A DNA stretch of 64,000 bases from Geobacter sp. UBA5730 (GCA_002419465.1 DIGE01000014.1:248001-312000); one strand, 5' to 3'; numbered from the stretch's first letter, positions 52,358 through 61,622 are shown. Numbers and translations are program-made. The notes: generated by a model not told the origin, from the sequence alone.

Positions 52358-53866
52358 TTAAGCGGTAAATTCCTTCTTGAACTGCTCCAGCGCGCTGACC
52401 AGCCTGGCCTTCAGCTCGTCGTCAATGGCCTGCTTGTCACGCAGTTCGGTCAGTACGGCAGCCTGACGGTTGTCAAAGAAGGCATACAGTTCGGTCTCAT
52501 AACGCTTGAGGGCAGAAACCGGATAGTCGTCCACAAAGCCGTTGTTTGCGGCAAAAATCACCAGAACCTGCTTCTCGTTGGGAACCGGACGGTACTGAGG
52601 TTGCTTGAGGATCTCAACCAGACGCTCACCACGGGCCAACTGCATCTGGGTGGCCTTGTCCAGATCGGAACCAAACTGGGCAAAAGCAGCCATTTCACGA
52701 TACTGGGCCAGGTTCAGCCGCAGGGTACCGGCAACCTGCTTCATGGACTTGGTCTGAGCGGAACCACCAACCCGGGAAACCGACAAACCGACGTTGATCG
52801 CCGGACGAACGCCGGAGAAGAACAGGTCGGATTCAAGGTAAATCTGACCGTCGGTAATCGAGATCACGTTGGTCGGAATGTAGGCCGATACGTCACCTGC
52901 CTGGGTCTCGATGATCGGCAGGGCGGTCAGAGAACCGGCGCCGCACTCATCGGACAGTTTACAGGCACGCTCAAGCAGACGGCTGTGGAGATAGAATACG
53001 TCGCCCGGATAGGCTTCGCGGCCTGGCGGACGACGCAGCAGCAGGGAAAGCTGACGATAGGCCACGGCCTGCTTGGAAAGGTCATCATAGATGATCAGGG
53101 CATGCTTCTTGTTGTCGCGGAAGTACTCACCCATGGTAACGCCGGTGTAGGGAGCGATGAACTGCAGCGGAGCCGACTCGGAAGCGGTGGCGGCAACCAC
53201 GATGGTATAATCCATGGCGCCGTGCTCGGTCAACTTGGAAACAACCTGAGCGACCGTGGAACGCTTCTGGCCGATGGCGACATAGATACAGACAACATCG
53301 CCGCCCTTCTGGTTGATAATCGTGTCGATGGCAACGGCGGTCTTGCCGGTCTGACGGTCACCGATGATCAGCTCCCGCTGACCGCGCCCGATTGGAACCA
53401 TGGAGTCGATCGCCTTGAGACCGGTGGCCATCGGCTGATGGACCGACTTACGGGCAACAATACCAGGGGCCTTGATCTCCACCTTGCTGAAGGTGCTGGT
53501 GTTGATCGGGCCTTTGCCATCGATCGGCTGACCAATGGCGTTCACCACGCGGCCAATCAGAGCGTCGCCAACCGGTACCTCGGTAATTCTACCGGTGCGC
53601 TTGACTGTGTCGCCCTCTTTGATCTCGGCGAATTCACCAAGGATGGCGGCTCCGACGTTATCTTCTTCAAGGTTGAGCACCATGCCCGACACGCCGCCGG
53701 GAAACTCCAGCAGTTCGCCTGCCATGGCACCGGAAAGACCGTGGATACGCGCAATACCGTCGCCAATGGAGATAATTGTGCCGGTTTCCGACACATCTAC
53801 CTCCTTGCCATACCCACTGATCTGTTTCTTGATAATCTCGCTGATTTCTTCGGCTCTGAGTTCCAT
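52358..53866 (-). CDS. atpA: ATP synthase F1 subunit alpha
   Basis: A 502-residue non-catalytic nucleotide-binding subunit: P-loop IIGDRQTGKTAVAID, arginine finger region ALPIIETQAGDVSAYIPTNV and SVGLSVSRVGGSAQ-type segment. Starts 8 bases after atpH. Confidence 0.97.
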   Translation of the reverse strand: MELRAEEISEIIKKQISGYGKEVDVSETGTIISIGDGIARIHGLSGAMAGELLEFPGGVSGMVLNLEEDNVGAAILGEFAEIKEGDTVKRTGRITEVPVGDALIGRVVNAIGQPIDGKGPINTSTFSKVEIKAPGIVARKSVHQPMATGLKAIDSMVPIGRGQRELIIGDRQTGKTAVAIDTIINQKGGDVVCIYVAIGQKRSTVAQVVSKLTEHGAMDYTIVVAATASESAPLQFIAPYTGVTMGEYFRDNKKHALIIYDDLSKQAVAYRQLSLLLRRPPGREAYPGDVFYLHSRLLERACKLSDECGAGSLTALPIIETQAGDVSAYIPTNVISITDGQIYLESDLFFSGVRPAINVGLSVSRVGGSAQTKSMKQVAGTLRLNLAQYREMAAFAQFGSDLDKATQMQLARGERLVEILKQPQYRPVPNEKQVLVIFAANNGFVDDYPVSALKRYETELYAFFDNRQAAVLTELRDKQAIDDELKARLVSALEQFKKEFTA

Positions 53867-53874
53867 AGAAGCGT

Positions 53875-54417
53875 TTACCCCTTCTGTAGTATATCGTTAA
53901 TCCGTGCTAACTGTGACTTGACACTGCTATCGTAGGCAATATCGCCAATTTGTGTAAGAACACCGCCGATCAGTGACTGGTCAACCGTCACCTGCGGCAG
54001 TACTTTTTTACCGGTCTTTTGTTCAAGCGCACCCTTGATGGAGGCGATTTGTGCATCATCCAAGGCGAATGCCGTCGTAATAACCGGCCGGATCACACCG
54101 GACTGCAGGTCAGCCAGTTTTTCGTAGGTTTCGACAATCTGGGACAGAAAGGCGACCCGCTTCTTGTCCACCAGCAGCAGCAGGAAGTTGGCGACCAGCT
54201 CGGTGCTCTGCAACCGGACAATCAGATCACGCATGATCTGTTTCTTTTGCTCAGCCGTAAAGGCCGGGTTTCCAAAGGCAGCCCGCAACTCGGCATTACC
54301 GGCCACCAGATCATTGATCGCCTTCAGTTCCTGACTAAAGCGTTCGATCAGTCCGTTTTCCGAACCAAGTTGGACCAGCGCCTTGGCATATCGTCTGGCA
54401 ATGGCGTTGTTGATCAC
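53875..54417 (-). CDS. atpH: ATP synthase F1 subunit delta
   Basis: A 180-residue peripheral-stalk cap (OSCP) with ARRYAKALVQLG at the N-terminus and the C-terminal signature IGGVLTQIGDIAYDSSVKSQL. GTG start overlapping the atpF stop by 4 bases (GTGA-type), so translation is coupled. Confidence 0.95.
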   Translation of the reverse strand: MINNAIARRYAKALVQLGSENGLIERFSQELKAINDLVAGNAELRAAFGNPAFTAEQKKQIMRDLIVRLQSTELVANFLLLLVDKKRVAFLSQIVETYEKLADLQSGVIRPVITTAFALDDAQIASIKGALEQKTGKKVLPQVTVDQSLIGGVLTQIGDIAYDSSVKSQLARINDILQKG

Positions 54418-55016
54418 AGTTGTCCCACCTTCCCGAGATAATCCTGCACAAAGCGGTCGTGGTCAGCCTTCTGCACGGCCCCGGCAAGCTTACCGGCAGC
54501 CAGTTCGACCGCCAGACGGGCAGCCTCGGCCCGCAGCGCTGCACGAGCCTTCAGCACCTCCTGGTCGGCAGCCTGGACCGCCTGCCTGGCAAGCTTCTCT
54601 GCGGCGACCCTGGCTTCGGCAATGATCCGCTGCTTCTCAGCCTCAGCCTCCTGCAGCATGGCCACCCGCAGTTCATCAACTTCCTGATTGGCCCTGGACA
54701 GTTTCTCGCTATACTCTTTCAGCTTTGCTTCAGCAACATCACGAGCCTCACGTGCATCGCGAAGATTCTTTTCAATCTGCACCTGACGGTCAGCCAGCGC
54801 CCCTTTCAGGTTAGCCTTTTTCAAGGCCCAGAATAGAATTCCGGCCAGAATGACAAAGTTCACCACCCGCCAGACAAAGTCCTTCATCACTGCGCCATTA
54901 TCGGCATGGGACTCGCCACCGCCGGAGGCCAGGACCATCCCGGCGAACAGCAATACGGCAACCACCGACAGGCCAGAGAGGATCAGTTTGGAACGACGCT
55001 CACTGAACACCACCAT
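54414..55016 (-). CDS. atpF: ATP synthase Fo subunit b
   Basis: A 200-residue peripheral stalk subunit. An N-terminal hydrophobic segment (about 12-30) looks like a signal or first membrane helix, followed by the membrane helix FVWRVVNFVILAGILFWAL and a long charged coiled coil (about 70-195). The additional N-terminal segment makes it longer than E. coli b. It works with the b' subunit encoded just upstream. Confidence 0.93.
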   Translation of the reverse strand: MVVFSERRSKLILSGLSVVAVLLFAGMVLASGGGESHADNGAVMKDFVWRVVNFVILAGILFWALKKANLKGALADRQVQIEKNLRDAREARDVAEAKLKEYSEKLSRANQEVDELRVAMLQEAEAEKQRIIAEARVAAEKLARQAVQAADQEVLKARAALRAEAARLAVELAAGKLAGAVQKADHDRFVQDYLGKVGQL

Positions 55017-55442
55017 CTACAGGCTCCTCCCCAGAATTTTTTCACAAATATCACCAGACAGCATCTGGGCCTGCTGCTGTAACATACCGCGTGCGTCGCT
55101 CGACTCCTTCGCAATCCGGTCACGAATGGACGACAGCGAGGCGGTGGCTTCGCTACGGGCCTTCTCCAGCAGGGTTGATTCTTCAGCCTGGGCTTCCTTC
55201 ACCAACTCGGCGCGTTTGGCGCCAACCTGGGCCTTGGCGTCCCGCAGCCTCGACTCATATTGGGCCATCTTCTCCTGCACCTGCTGGTCCACGTCATTGG
55301 CGCGCTCCCGGGACGACTCGATTTCCTGACGACGCTTGGCCAGAATGGCCCTGAGCGGCTTGTACAGGAAAAGATTAAGTATCAGCACCAGGATGCCAAA
55401 GTTGATAATCTGAATGAAAAATGCAAGATCGAGATTGATCAC
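55017..55442 (-). CDS. atpX: ATP synthase Fo subunit b' (AtpX/AtpF2)
   Basis: A 141-residue b-type stalk subunit: membrane helix FFIQIINFGILVLILNLFLY, then coiled coil beginning KPLRAILAKRRQEI. GTG start 6 bases after AGGGG. Immediately followed by atpF without a gap, which together give a heterodimeric stalk. First gene of the F1 cluster; the Fo a and c genes are about 31 kb away. Confidence 0.93.
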   Translation of the reverse strand: MINLDLAFFIQIINFGILVLILNLFLYKPLRAILAKRRQEIESSRERANDVDQQVQEKMAQYESRLRDAKAQVGAKRAELVKEAQAEESTLLEKARSEATASLSSIRDRIAKESSDARGMLQQQAQMLSGDICEKILGRSL

Positions 55443-55465
55443 GGCCTACCCCTTCAGCGGCATGC

Positions 55466-55484
55466 TTTTTTGTATACTGTATCC
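55466..55484. promoter_or_regulatory. GTATAC-type motif, gene-proximal site upstream of atpX
   Basis: Plus-strand reading TTTTTTGTATACTGTATCC, about 25 bases before the atpX start codon. It matches the nuo site in having TTTTGTATAC followed by a second GTAT half, but in the opposite orientation relative to the gene. Confidence 0.55.
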
Positions 55485-55528
55485 CACAAACAGAACACCC
55501 GGCAAAAGGCCAGGTGCAAAACGTTGGT

Positions 55529-55558
55529 TAGCTATCATAGCTGTATACAATCTGTCAA
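55529..55558 (-). promoter_or_regulatory. Candidate promoter of the atpX-atpC operon
   Basis: Minus strand: TTGACA (55553-55558) with a weak -10 after 17-18 bases (ATAGCT or TAGCTA); a better-looking TATGAT is only 13 bases away. It overlaps the promoter-proximal GTATAC site. Confidence 0.45.
55539..55552. promoter_or_regulatory. GTATAC-type motif inside the atpX promoter spacer
   Basis: TGTATACA lies between the TTGACA box and the -10 region. A protein bound here would cover the promoter. The second copy is about 70 bases downstream. Confidence 0.5.
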
Positions 55559-55579
55559 CGGAAAAGATGCGACACAGCA

Positions 55580-56431
55580 TCAGGACTGCAACAGATCGAC
55601 GATCCTGGTCAACTCTTCGGTGCTGCCAAAGTGAATTTCAACCGCCCCCTTGCCTGCAGCACCACGCCGGATGGCGACACGGGCCTGAAACTGTTGCTGC
55701 AGTTGCTCCTCAAGGGCGACCATCAGCAGGTCGGGCTGGCGGGCCGGCTTGGCGCTTTCGGCTCTCGGACCACGCTTCAGACGATTGACCAATTCTTCAG
55801 CCGCTCGCACCGACAGCAGGCGATGCAGGATCTCATGGCGGGCCTTGTGGATCAGTTCGTCGCTCTCAAGCCCCAACAAGGTACGGGCATGCCCCATCGA
55901 CATCCGCTCCTCGACCACATCCTGCTGAATCTCCTCGGGCAGCCTCAACAGACGCAGTGAATTGGTGACGGTGGTGCGATTCTTACCGACCCTTCTCGCC
56001 ACCTCATCCTGAGAGATACCGAGCTGCTCGACCAGCGCCTTGTAGGCCTGGGCCTCTTCAATGGCATTCAGGTCTTCACGCTGGATATTCTCGATCAGGG
56101 CCAACTCCATGACCGCATCTGCACTGGCCTCACGAATCACCACCGGCAATTCCCGCAAACCGGCCTTCTGTGAGGCCCGCCAGCGTCGCTCCCCGGCGAT
56201 AATCTCGTAGTAACCGTCCTTTTTGGTCACCACCAGCGGCTGGATGATCCCCTTTTCCTTGATGGAGGCTGCCAGCTCCTCCAATTTTTCCGGGGCAAAC
56301 TGTTTGCGGGGCTGATTCGGGTTCGGCCTGATCTGTTCAATCGGACAGAGGAAGTAGTTTTTGTCCTCCGCCACCGCAACCACCGGCAGCAAGGCCGCCA
56401 TCCCCTTACCCAAACCACTCTTTTTAAGCAC
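55580..56431 (-). CDS. parB: Chromosome partitioning protein ParB
   Basis: A 283-residue ParB/Spo0J protein. N-terminal KKSGLGKGMAALLP, the CTP-binding ParB/Srx domain with PNPNQPRKQF and ERRWRASQKAGL, and the helix-turn-helix GISQDEVARRVGKNRTTVTNSLRLL. It loads on parS sites and slides as a CTP clamp. GTG start 6 bases after GGAGG, overlapping the parA end by 8 bases; the TTG two codons earlier overlaps the ribosome site. I did not find a consensus parS in this window. Confidence 0.94.
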   Translation of the reverse strand: MLKKSGLGKGMAALLPVVAVAEDKNYFLCPIEQIRPNPNQPRKQFAPEKLEELAASIKEKGIIQPLVVTKKDGYYEIIAGERRWRASQKAGLRELPVVIREASADAVMELALIENIQREDLNAIEEAQAYKALVEQLGISQDEVARRVGKNRTTVTNSLRLLRLPEEIQQDVVEERMSMGHARTLLGLESDELIHKARHEILHRLLSVRAAEELVNRLKRGPRAESAKPARQPDLLMVALEEQLQQQFQARVAIRRGAAGKGAVEIHFGSTEELTRIVDLLQS

Positions 56432-57200
56432 TGGCAACCTCCTCCCGCTGAATCATCTCCCGCGCCAACTGCAGGTATGCCGCAGCTCCCTTGGAGGTAA
56501 TATCATAATAAATGATCGGCTTGCCATGGCTGGGGGCCTCGGCAAGCCTGATATTTCGGGGCACCACCGTCTCGAACAGCTCCCGGGGGAAATGGGAGCG
56601 GATTTCAGCTACCACATCCTTGCCGAGGTTGCCGCGACTATCATACATGGTCAGCAGAATCCCTTCGATCGTCAACTGAGGATTCAACCCTTTCTGCACC
56701 AGACTGATCGTATGCAGGATCTGGGAAAGCCCTTCCATGGCGTAGAACTCGCATTGCAGCGGTATCAGCACCGTATCGGCGGCGGTCATGGCGTTGACGG
56801 TCAGCAGATTCAGCGAGGGAGGACAATCAACCAGAATATACTGATAACGCTCCGCCAATCTGGCCAGCGCAACCTTGAGCCGCTGCTCCCGGCCACTCTC
56901 AGTGGCCAGCTCCAGTTCGGCACCGGCAAGATCGGCGGTCGCCGGCAGAATATGCAGGTAGGGGTGGCCGGTATCAACGATCAGCGAGGCCGGATCAGCA
57001 TCATTGATCAACAGGTCGTAAATCGAGTGTAACAGCCGCGACTTGTCCACTCCGACACCACTGGTGGCGTTCCCTTGGGGATCGACATCCACCAGCAAGG
57101 TGGGACGCTCGGTGGCAGCCAGGGCTGCAGCCAGATTGACGGCGGTGGTGGTCTTGCCTACTCCGCCCTTCTGATTGGCAATGCAGATGATTTTTGACAT
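56424..57200 (-). CDS. parA: Chromosome partitioning ATPase ParA (Soj)
   Basis: A 258-residue deviant Walker ATPase: NQKGGVGKTTTAVNLAAAL with the signature Lys, DVDPQGNATSG, and VDCPPSLNLLTVNAM. It binds DNA nonspecifically as an ATP dimer and moves ParB-parS. The parAB pair next to atp genes is a common arrangement near bacterial replication origins, but no oriC or dnaA is seen here. Confidence 0.95.
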   Translation of the reverse strand: MSKIICIANQKGGVGKTTTAVNLAAALAATERPTLLVDVDPQGNATSGVGVDKSRLLHSIYDLLINDADPASLIVDTGHPYLHILPATADLAGAELELATESGREQRLKVALARLAERYQYILVDCPPSLNLLTVNAMTAADTVLIPLQCEFYAMEGLSQILHTISLVQKGLNPQLTIEGILLTMYDSRGNLGKDVVAEIRSHFPRELFETVVPRNIRLAEAPSHGKPIIYYDITSKGAAAYLQLAREMIQREEVASA

Positions 57201-57295
57201 AACCCGCTGTTCAGTATAAAGAAAATGAGAAAATAACCGGAGTGCTTCGGAGCTCGAACGCTACCACAAAGCTCCCGCTGGTGCAAACAAACTTT

Positions 57296-58183
57296 TCACT
57301 GGGCAGCTGCAGACCGCCAGCAGTCACCACAGCTTGAGATAAAATCATCGTCGGGGTCCGACTGAAGGGTCACAGGCCGGCCATCCCGTCCGGTGAACGA
57401 CAACCCGGCACAATGCAGCATCAAGCGCGGGGCAACGCTACCGCCATAGGTCGTATCCCCCACGATCGGCAAACCGGCGGCGGCCAGATGCACCCGTATC
57501 TGATGAGTCCGGCCGGTCAACGGGCGCGCTTCCACCAGGGTCCTTCCCGCGTCTGTGAGCAAGGAACGAAACAGTGTCCGGGCGTGCCGGCCTCCCTCCA
57601 TCACCCCATAACGCGAGGTGCCGACCTTGCCGATGGGCCCGTCAGCGCTCCACTGTTCGGCCGGAGGTGTGCCTGCCACCAATGCCAGGTAGCGCTTCTG
57701 GATGGTGCCCTGCTTGAATAATTCGGATAGATACGCCGCAGCCTGACGATGTTTGGGAAACAGTATTACCCCGGAGGTGCCGCGATCCAAACGATGGACA
57801 ATCCGCACCGGCTCCTTGATCCCCAAGCGCACGAACTCCTCTCCGGCCCAGTATTCCAGGGTCCCCTTCAACTGGTAGGGAGTCCGCTGACTGGCGATGC
57901 CGGACGGTTTGCTGACTGCCAGCAGCTCCCGGTCCTGATAGATGACCGCCTCTGGTCCCGGCTGCAATTCGCGAAACTCACCCGGCTGCATCATCCCAAC
58001 GGTCAGTAGATCGCCATCCTTCATCCCGCGGGAGGCCACCCGTACCATGGATTGGTTGACGGCACAGCCGCCCCGGTCGATAATCCGACGGGCCTCACCC
58101 TTGCTGATAGCTGCCAACTGGGCAAGCGCCTCATCCAGACGGCTACCGGCAAGCGCGGGGGGTATGGAAAGTTTCAGAATCAT
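57296..58183 (-). CDS. RluA-family pseudouridine synthase
   Basis: A 295-residue protein with an N-terminal S4 RNA-binding domain (SRLDEALAQLAAISKGEARR) and a catalytic domain with the Asp in IVHRLDRGTSGVILFPK and RTHQIRVHLAAAGLPIVGD. It isomerises uridine in rRNA or tRNA; which site (RluC, RluD or other) cannot be settled. The C-terminus ends with a CGDC motif. Transcribed away from the downstream plus-strand genes. Confidence 0.88.
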   Translation of the reverse strand: MILKLSIPPALAGSRLDEALAQLAAISKGEARRIIDRGGCAVNQSMVRVASRGMKDGDLLTVGMMQPGEFRELQPGPEAVIYQDRELLAVSKPSGIASQRTPYQLKGTLEYWAGEEFVRLGIKEPVRIVHRLDRGTSGVILFPKHRQAAAYLSELFKQGTIQKRYLALVAGTPPAEQWSADGPIGKVGTSRYGVMEGGRHARTLFRSLLTDAGRTLVEARPLTGRTHQIRVHLAAAGLPIVGDTTYGGSVAPRLMLHCAGLSFTGRDGRPVTLQSDPDDDFISSCGDCWRSAAAQ

Positions 58184-58265
58184 GGCCTTTTCCTAACACG
58201 ACTGCCTGGTCAATGCAAACAAAGCGGTTGGCAGAGTCCGGCTTGATTTGCTACCCTGACTTCCC

Positions 58266-58868
58266 ATGTATAGATCCCAGACCGCCATACCAGCGCTGCG
58301 TGGGCCGGTCCCGCTGATTCACCTGATCCTGCGCTGGTTTATTCAGCCAGGCAACCGGGTGGTGGACGCCACCTGTGGCAACGGCAAGGACACCCTGCTG
58401 TTGGCGGAACTGGCGGGGGAAACCGGACAGGTCTGGGCCTTTGACATTCAGCCGGAGGCCTTGTCCCGCACCAAACAACGCCTGGACGAAGCCGGCCTGG
58501 CCGCACGGGTGAACCTCCTGGCGGTGGGGCACGAGCAACTGGCAGCACACATTTCAGTGCCGGTCAATGCGGCGGTCTTTAATCTGGGTTGGCTGCCGGG
58601 CGGCGATCGCAGTGTCGTCACCGGGACGGACACAACCCTGCCGGCGCTGGATAGCGCACTCCAAATGCTGGTGCCGGGCGGCTTGCTGGTGGTCACCTGC
58701 TACCCCGGCCATGCCGGTGGTGACATGGAGACCGATGCGGTGCTGGCCTGGTCGGCCGGGTTGGCCGCCAACCGTTTTCATGCCTGGCGGATGGGACAGC
58801 TGAACGTAACCACCGACGCACCGTTCTGCCTGCTGATCCAGAAAGCGACGACCCCCCATGCCCCCTGA
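58266..58868 (+). CDS. mnmM: SAM-dependent tRNA methyltransferase, MnmM (YtqB) type
   Basis: A 200-residue class I methyltransferase. SAM motif VVDATCGNGKDTLLLAELAG, acidic FDIQPEALSRTKQRL, and the family-specific NLGWLPGGDRSVVTG, TLPALDSAL and YPGHAGGDMETDAV match the rRNA-methylase-like group to which B. subtilis MnmM belongs. MnmM adds the final methyl to 5-aminomethyl-2-thiouridine at tRNA wobble positions. It overlaps the next gene by 11 bases. Confidence 0.8.
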   Translation: MYRSQTAIPALRGPVPLIHLILRWFIQPGNRVVDATCGNGKDTLLLAELAGETGQVWAFDIQPEALSRTKQRLDEAGLAARVNLLAVGHEQLAAHISVPVNAAVFNLGWLPGGDRSVVTGTDTTLPALDSALQMLVPGGLLVVTCYPGHAGGDMETDAVLAWSAGLAANRFHAWRMGQLNVTTDAPFCLLIQKATTPHAP

Positions 58869-59994
58869 CCTGATCCCTTTTTTGGCCATACTGCCGGCCA
58901 CGGCCTACAGCCTGCTGTCAGGCTGGTGCGGCTGGCACTTCTTTCACAGCAAAGACGTGCAGAACACGCAACACAGCGAAAACATCTCCATCCTGAAGCC
59001 GGTCAAGGGAATGGAGGAAGACAGTTACGAAAATTTTGCCTCGTTCTGCACCCAGAACTATGCAGGGGCCGTTCAGCTTATATTTGCTGTGGCTGCAGCC
59101 GATGATCCTGTGATTCCAGTGATCCGGCAACTGATGGCCGACTTTCCTGGCCAGGATATCAGCCTGCAGATCGATGCCACCATCCATGGCCCCAACTACA
59201 AGGTCTCCAACCTGATCAACGCCTACTCCCAGGCCAGGTACGACCTGCTAATCATCTGCGACAGCGATATCCGGGTAACGCCAACCTTCCTGCAATCCGT
59301 CACCTCACACTTCCACGACCCCCAGCTGGGCCTGGTCAGTTCTCCCTACCGCTCAAGCTTGGTCTTTGGCGCAGCTACAGCCCTGGAGGCGTTGGCCTTC
59401 ACCAGTGAGATGATCCCCAACGTGCTGGTGGCACTGCGGCTGGAAGGGCTTTCCTTTGCACTGGGAGCAGCCATGACCTTCCGCCGCAAAGCGCTGGAGG
59501 ATATCGGCGGCCTGCCAGCCCTGGTTGAGTATCTGGCTGACGATTACCAGCTGGGACACCTGATCCATCGGTCCGGCTGGAGATTGGCCCTGGACCGGCA
59601 GCCGGTGGAAAGCATCCTGAAACCGGAAAGTCTGAGCAGCATCCTCTCCCGGCAACTGCGTTGGTCACGCACCATGCGGGTCAGCAGGCCGGGCGGCTAT
59701 CTGGCCTCCGGCATCACCCTGCCCGGCCTGGCGATCCTGCTGGCCCTCTTCACCGGTCCCCTGCCGGCGGCCCTAGCTGCAGTTGCCATGCTCTATACGG
59801 TCCGCCTCGCGGTTACCACCTGTTTCAGCCGCTGCTGGGTCGGCGACCGGCTGCTACCCACCTGGGGCTGGCTGTTGCCCCTGCGGGACCTGTTGGCCTT
59901 TGCCACCTGGCTGTTTTCGTTCCTCGGCAATCACGTTACCTGGCGGGGATGTCGTTTTACCGTGCAACCCGGTGGCCGTCTGACCCCCCTCTAA
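58858..59994 (+). CDS. hpnI: Glycosyltransferase, ceramide glucosyltransferase-like (HpnI type)
   Basis: A 378-residue GT21-type membrane glycosyltransferase. N-terminal membrane helix, KPVKGMEEDSYENFASFC, the D-x-D-like IICDSDIRVTP, LADDYQLGH and the R-x-x-RW-type motif SRQLRWSRTMR, then three to four C-terminal membrane helices. HpnI attaches N-acetylglucosamine to bacteriohopanetetrol in hopanoid synthesis. No other hopanoid gene is in the window, so a role with another lipid acceptor is possible. Confidence 0.8.
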   Translation: MPPDLIPFLAILPATAYSLLSGWCGWHFFHSKDVQNTQHSENISILKPVKGMEEDSYENFASFCTQNYAGAVQLIFAVAAADDPVIPVIRQLMADFPGQDISLQIDATIHGPNYKVSNLINAYSQARYDLLIICDSDIRVTPTFLQSVTSHFHDPQLGLVSSPYRSSLVFGAATALEALAFTSEMIPNVLVALRLEGLSFALGAAMTFRRKALEDIGGLPALVEYLADDYQLGHLIHRSGWRLALDRQPVESILKPESLSSILSRQLRWSRTMRVSRPGGYLASGITLPGLAILLALFTGPLPAALAAVAMLYTVRLAVTTCFSRCWVGDRLLPTWGWLLPLRDLLAFATWLFSFLGNHVTWRGCRFTVQPGGRLTPL

Positions 59995-60029
59995 TGAAAC
60001 CTCTGTTAAAACTCATGCAACCTAGGTGC

Positions 60030-60058
60030 TTTACTTTTTTTGCAAGTGTAATTATAGT
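60030..60058 (+). promoter_or_regulatory. Candidate promoter of the mla cluster
   Basis: TTTACT (60030-60035), 17-base spacer, TATAGT (60053-60058), in an AT-rich patch between hpnI and mlaE that contrasts with the GC-rich flanks. Confidence 0.6.
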
Positions 60059-60101
60059 ACACCAGATAAACATATTATTCATATATTTACGGGAATTCAG
60101 T

Positions 60102-60872
60102 GTGGCTGATTTAGTACGGACCATAGGACGACAAGGGCTCAGCTTTCTCCAGGAGCTGGGTAAAATGGGGCATTTTTTGCTCCACACCCTTTACGCCCTT
60201 GTACGTCAGCCTGGCCGGCCAGTACATGTACTCAAACAGATCCGCTTCATAGGTGCCAAATCACTGTTTGTGATCGTGCTGACTGCCGGCTTTACCGGCA
60301 TGGTGCTGGGGCTGCAGGGCTACTACACCCTGGCCAAATTCGGTTCTGACGGGCTGCTGGGTGCTGTTGTGTCATTATCCCTGATCCGGGAACTGGGTCC
60401 GGTGTTGTCAGCCCTGATGGTGACCGGCCGGGCTGGCTCGGCCATCACCGCTGAGATCGGTATCATGCGGATCAGTGAGCAGATCGACGCCATGGAGACC
60501 ATGGCACTGGACCCCTTCAAGTACCTGGTCTCACCAAAATTTATTGCCGCCATGATCTCATTGCCGCTGCTCTGCGCAATCTTTGATGTGGTCGGCATTT
60601 ATGGCGGCTGGCTGGTGGGGGTCAAGCTGCTGGGGGTCAATCCTGGGTCCTATTTTACTGAGATGTATCGCTCGGTGGAATGGAAGGATGTCTGGTCCGG
60701 CATGGTCAAGTCCTTCTCCTTCGGCATCATCATCGCCTGGGTCGGCTGTTACAAGGGCTATTACGCCGGTCATGGCGCCGAGGGCGTCTCCAAGGCCACC
60801 ACCGAGTCGGTGGTGCTGGCCTCAGTGCTGGTGCTGGTGTGGGACTACTTCCTGACCTCGATACTGCTATGA
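60102..60872 (+). CDS. mlaE: Lipid-transport ABC permease MlaE
   Basis: A 256-residue permease of the Mla system that moves phospholipids between outer and inner membrane. It has AGFTGMVLGLQGYYTLAKFG, SLIRELGPVLSALMVTGRAGSA and AEIGIMRISEQIDAMETMALDP, the MlaE signature. GTG start chosen at 60102 after a weak GGGA; earlier in-frame sequence is AT-rich promoter DNA. It overlaps mlaF by 4 bases (ATGA). Confidence 0.92.
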   Translation: MADLVRTIGRQGLSFLQELGKMGHFLLHTLYALVRQPGRPVHVLKQIRFIGAKSLFVIVLTAGFTGMVLGLQGYYTLAKFGSDGLLGAVVSLSLIRELGPVLSALMVTGRAGSAITAEIGIMRISEQIDAMETMALDPFKYLVSPKFIAAMISLPLLCAIFDVVGIYGGWLVGVKLLGVNPGSYFTEMYRSVEWKDVWSGMVKSFSFGIIIAWVGCYKGYYAGHGAEGVSKATTESVVLASVLVLVWDYFLTSILL

Positions 60873-61621
60873 TTGAACTGATCAATATCCATAAAGCTTT
60901 TGGCAGCCAGACCGTGCTGAATGGCCTCAACCTGAAGGTTCCGGCCGGCACGACCACCGCCGTGATCGGCCCCAGCGGTGAAGGCAAAAGTGTGATGCTC
61001 AAGCACATGATCGGCCTGCTCACCCCGGATCAGGGAGAGGTGCTGGTTGATGGCACGAGCATCCTGGGATTGGGGCGTGTCGAACTGAACCGAATCCGCG
61101 AGAAGTTCGCCATGGTTTTTCAGAACGCTGCCCTGTTTGATTCGATGACCGTTTACGAAAACGTGGCCTTTCCCCTTGAGGAGAAGACCAATCTGAGCAG
61201 GGATGAGATCAGCTCCCGTGTTGAGACGGCCTTGCTGGAGGTCGGCCTCAAAAATGTGTATCAAAAATACCCCGATGAGCTGTCTGGCGGCATGAAAAAA
61301 CGGGTGGGGCTGGCCCGCGGCCTGCTGCTGGAACCTCAGATCGTGTTATTTGACGAGCCCACCACCGGGCTTGATCCGGTGATCCGGCGGGCAATCCATC
61401 AACTGATCAAAGAAACGCAAGCCAAATTCGGTTTCACTGCCGTGATCGTTTCTCACGACATCCCGGATATCTTCGAGGTGGCGCATCATATTGCCATGCT
61501 CTACCGGGGTGAAATCCTGCAGTTCGGCACACCAGAAGAGATACAGGGCTCCGACCACCCGGTGGTGCGACAGTTTATCAGCGGCAGTCTGGATGGCCCC
61601 ATCAACAGTGGAGTGGCATGA
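60869..61621 (+). CDS. mlaF: Lipid-transport ABC ATPase MlaF
   Basis: A 250-residue ATPase: Walker A IGPSGEGKSVMLKHM, Q-loop VFQNAALFDSMTVYENV, signature ELSGGMKKRVGLARGL, Walker B VLFDEPTTGLDP and switch His in VSHDIPD. The lysine-poor Walker A (GPSGEGKS) and AALFDSMTVYENV are typical of MlaF. Confidence 0.94.
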   Translation: MIELINIHKAFGSQTVLNGLNLKVPAGTTTAVIGPSGEGKSVMLKHMIGLLTPDQGEVLVDGTSILGLGRVELNRIREKFAMVFQNAALFDSMTVYENVAFPLEEKTNLSRDEISSRVETALLEVGLKNVYQKYPDELSGGMKKRVGLARGLLLEPQIVLFDEPTTGLDPVIRRAIHQLIKETQAKFGFTAVIVSHDIPDIFEVAHHIAMLYRGEILQFGTPEEIQGSDHPVVRQFISGSLDGPINSGVA

Positions 61622-61622
61622 C

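Noticed and set aside
51623..53935. Long open plus-strand frame opposite atpG and atpA
   Set aside because: Antisense shadow of highly biased ATP synthase genes; no ribosome site or recognisable motif.
55580..57295. parS site near parAB
   Set aside because: I could not find TGTTTCACGTGAAACA or a close variant by eye in this region.
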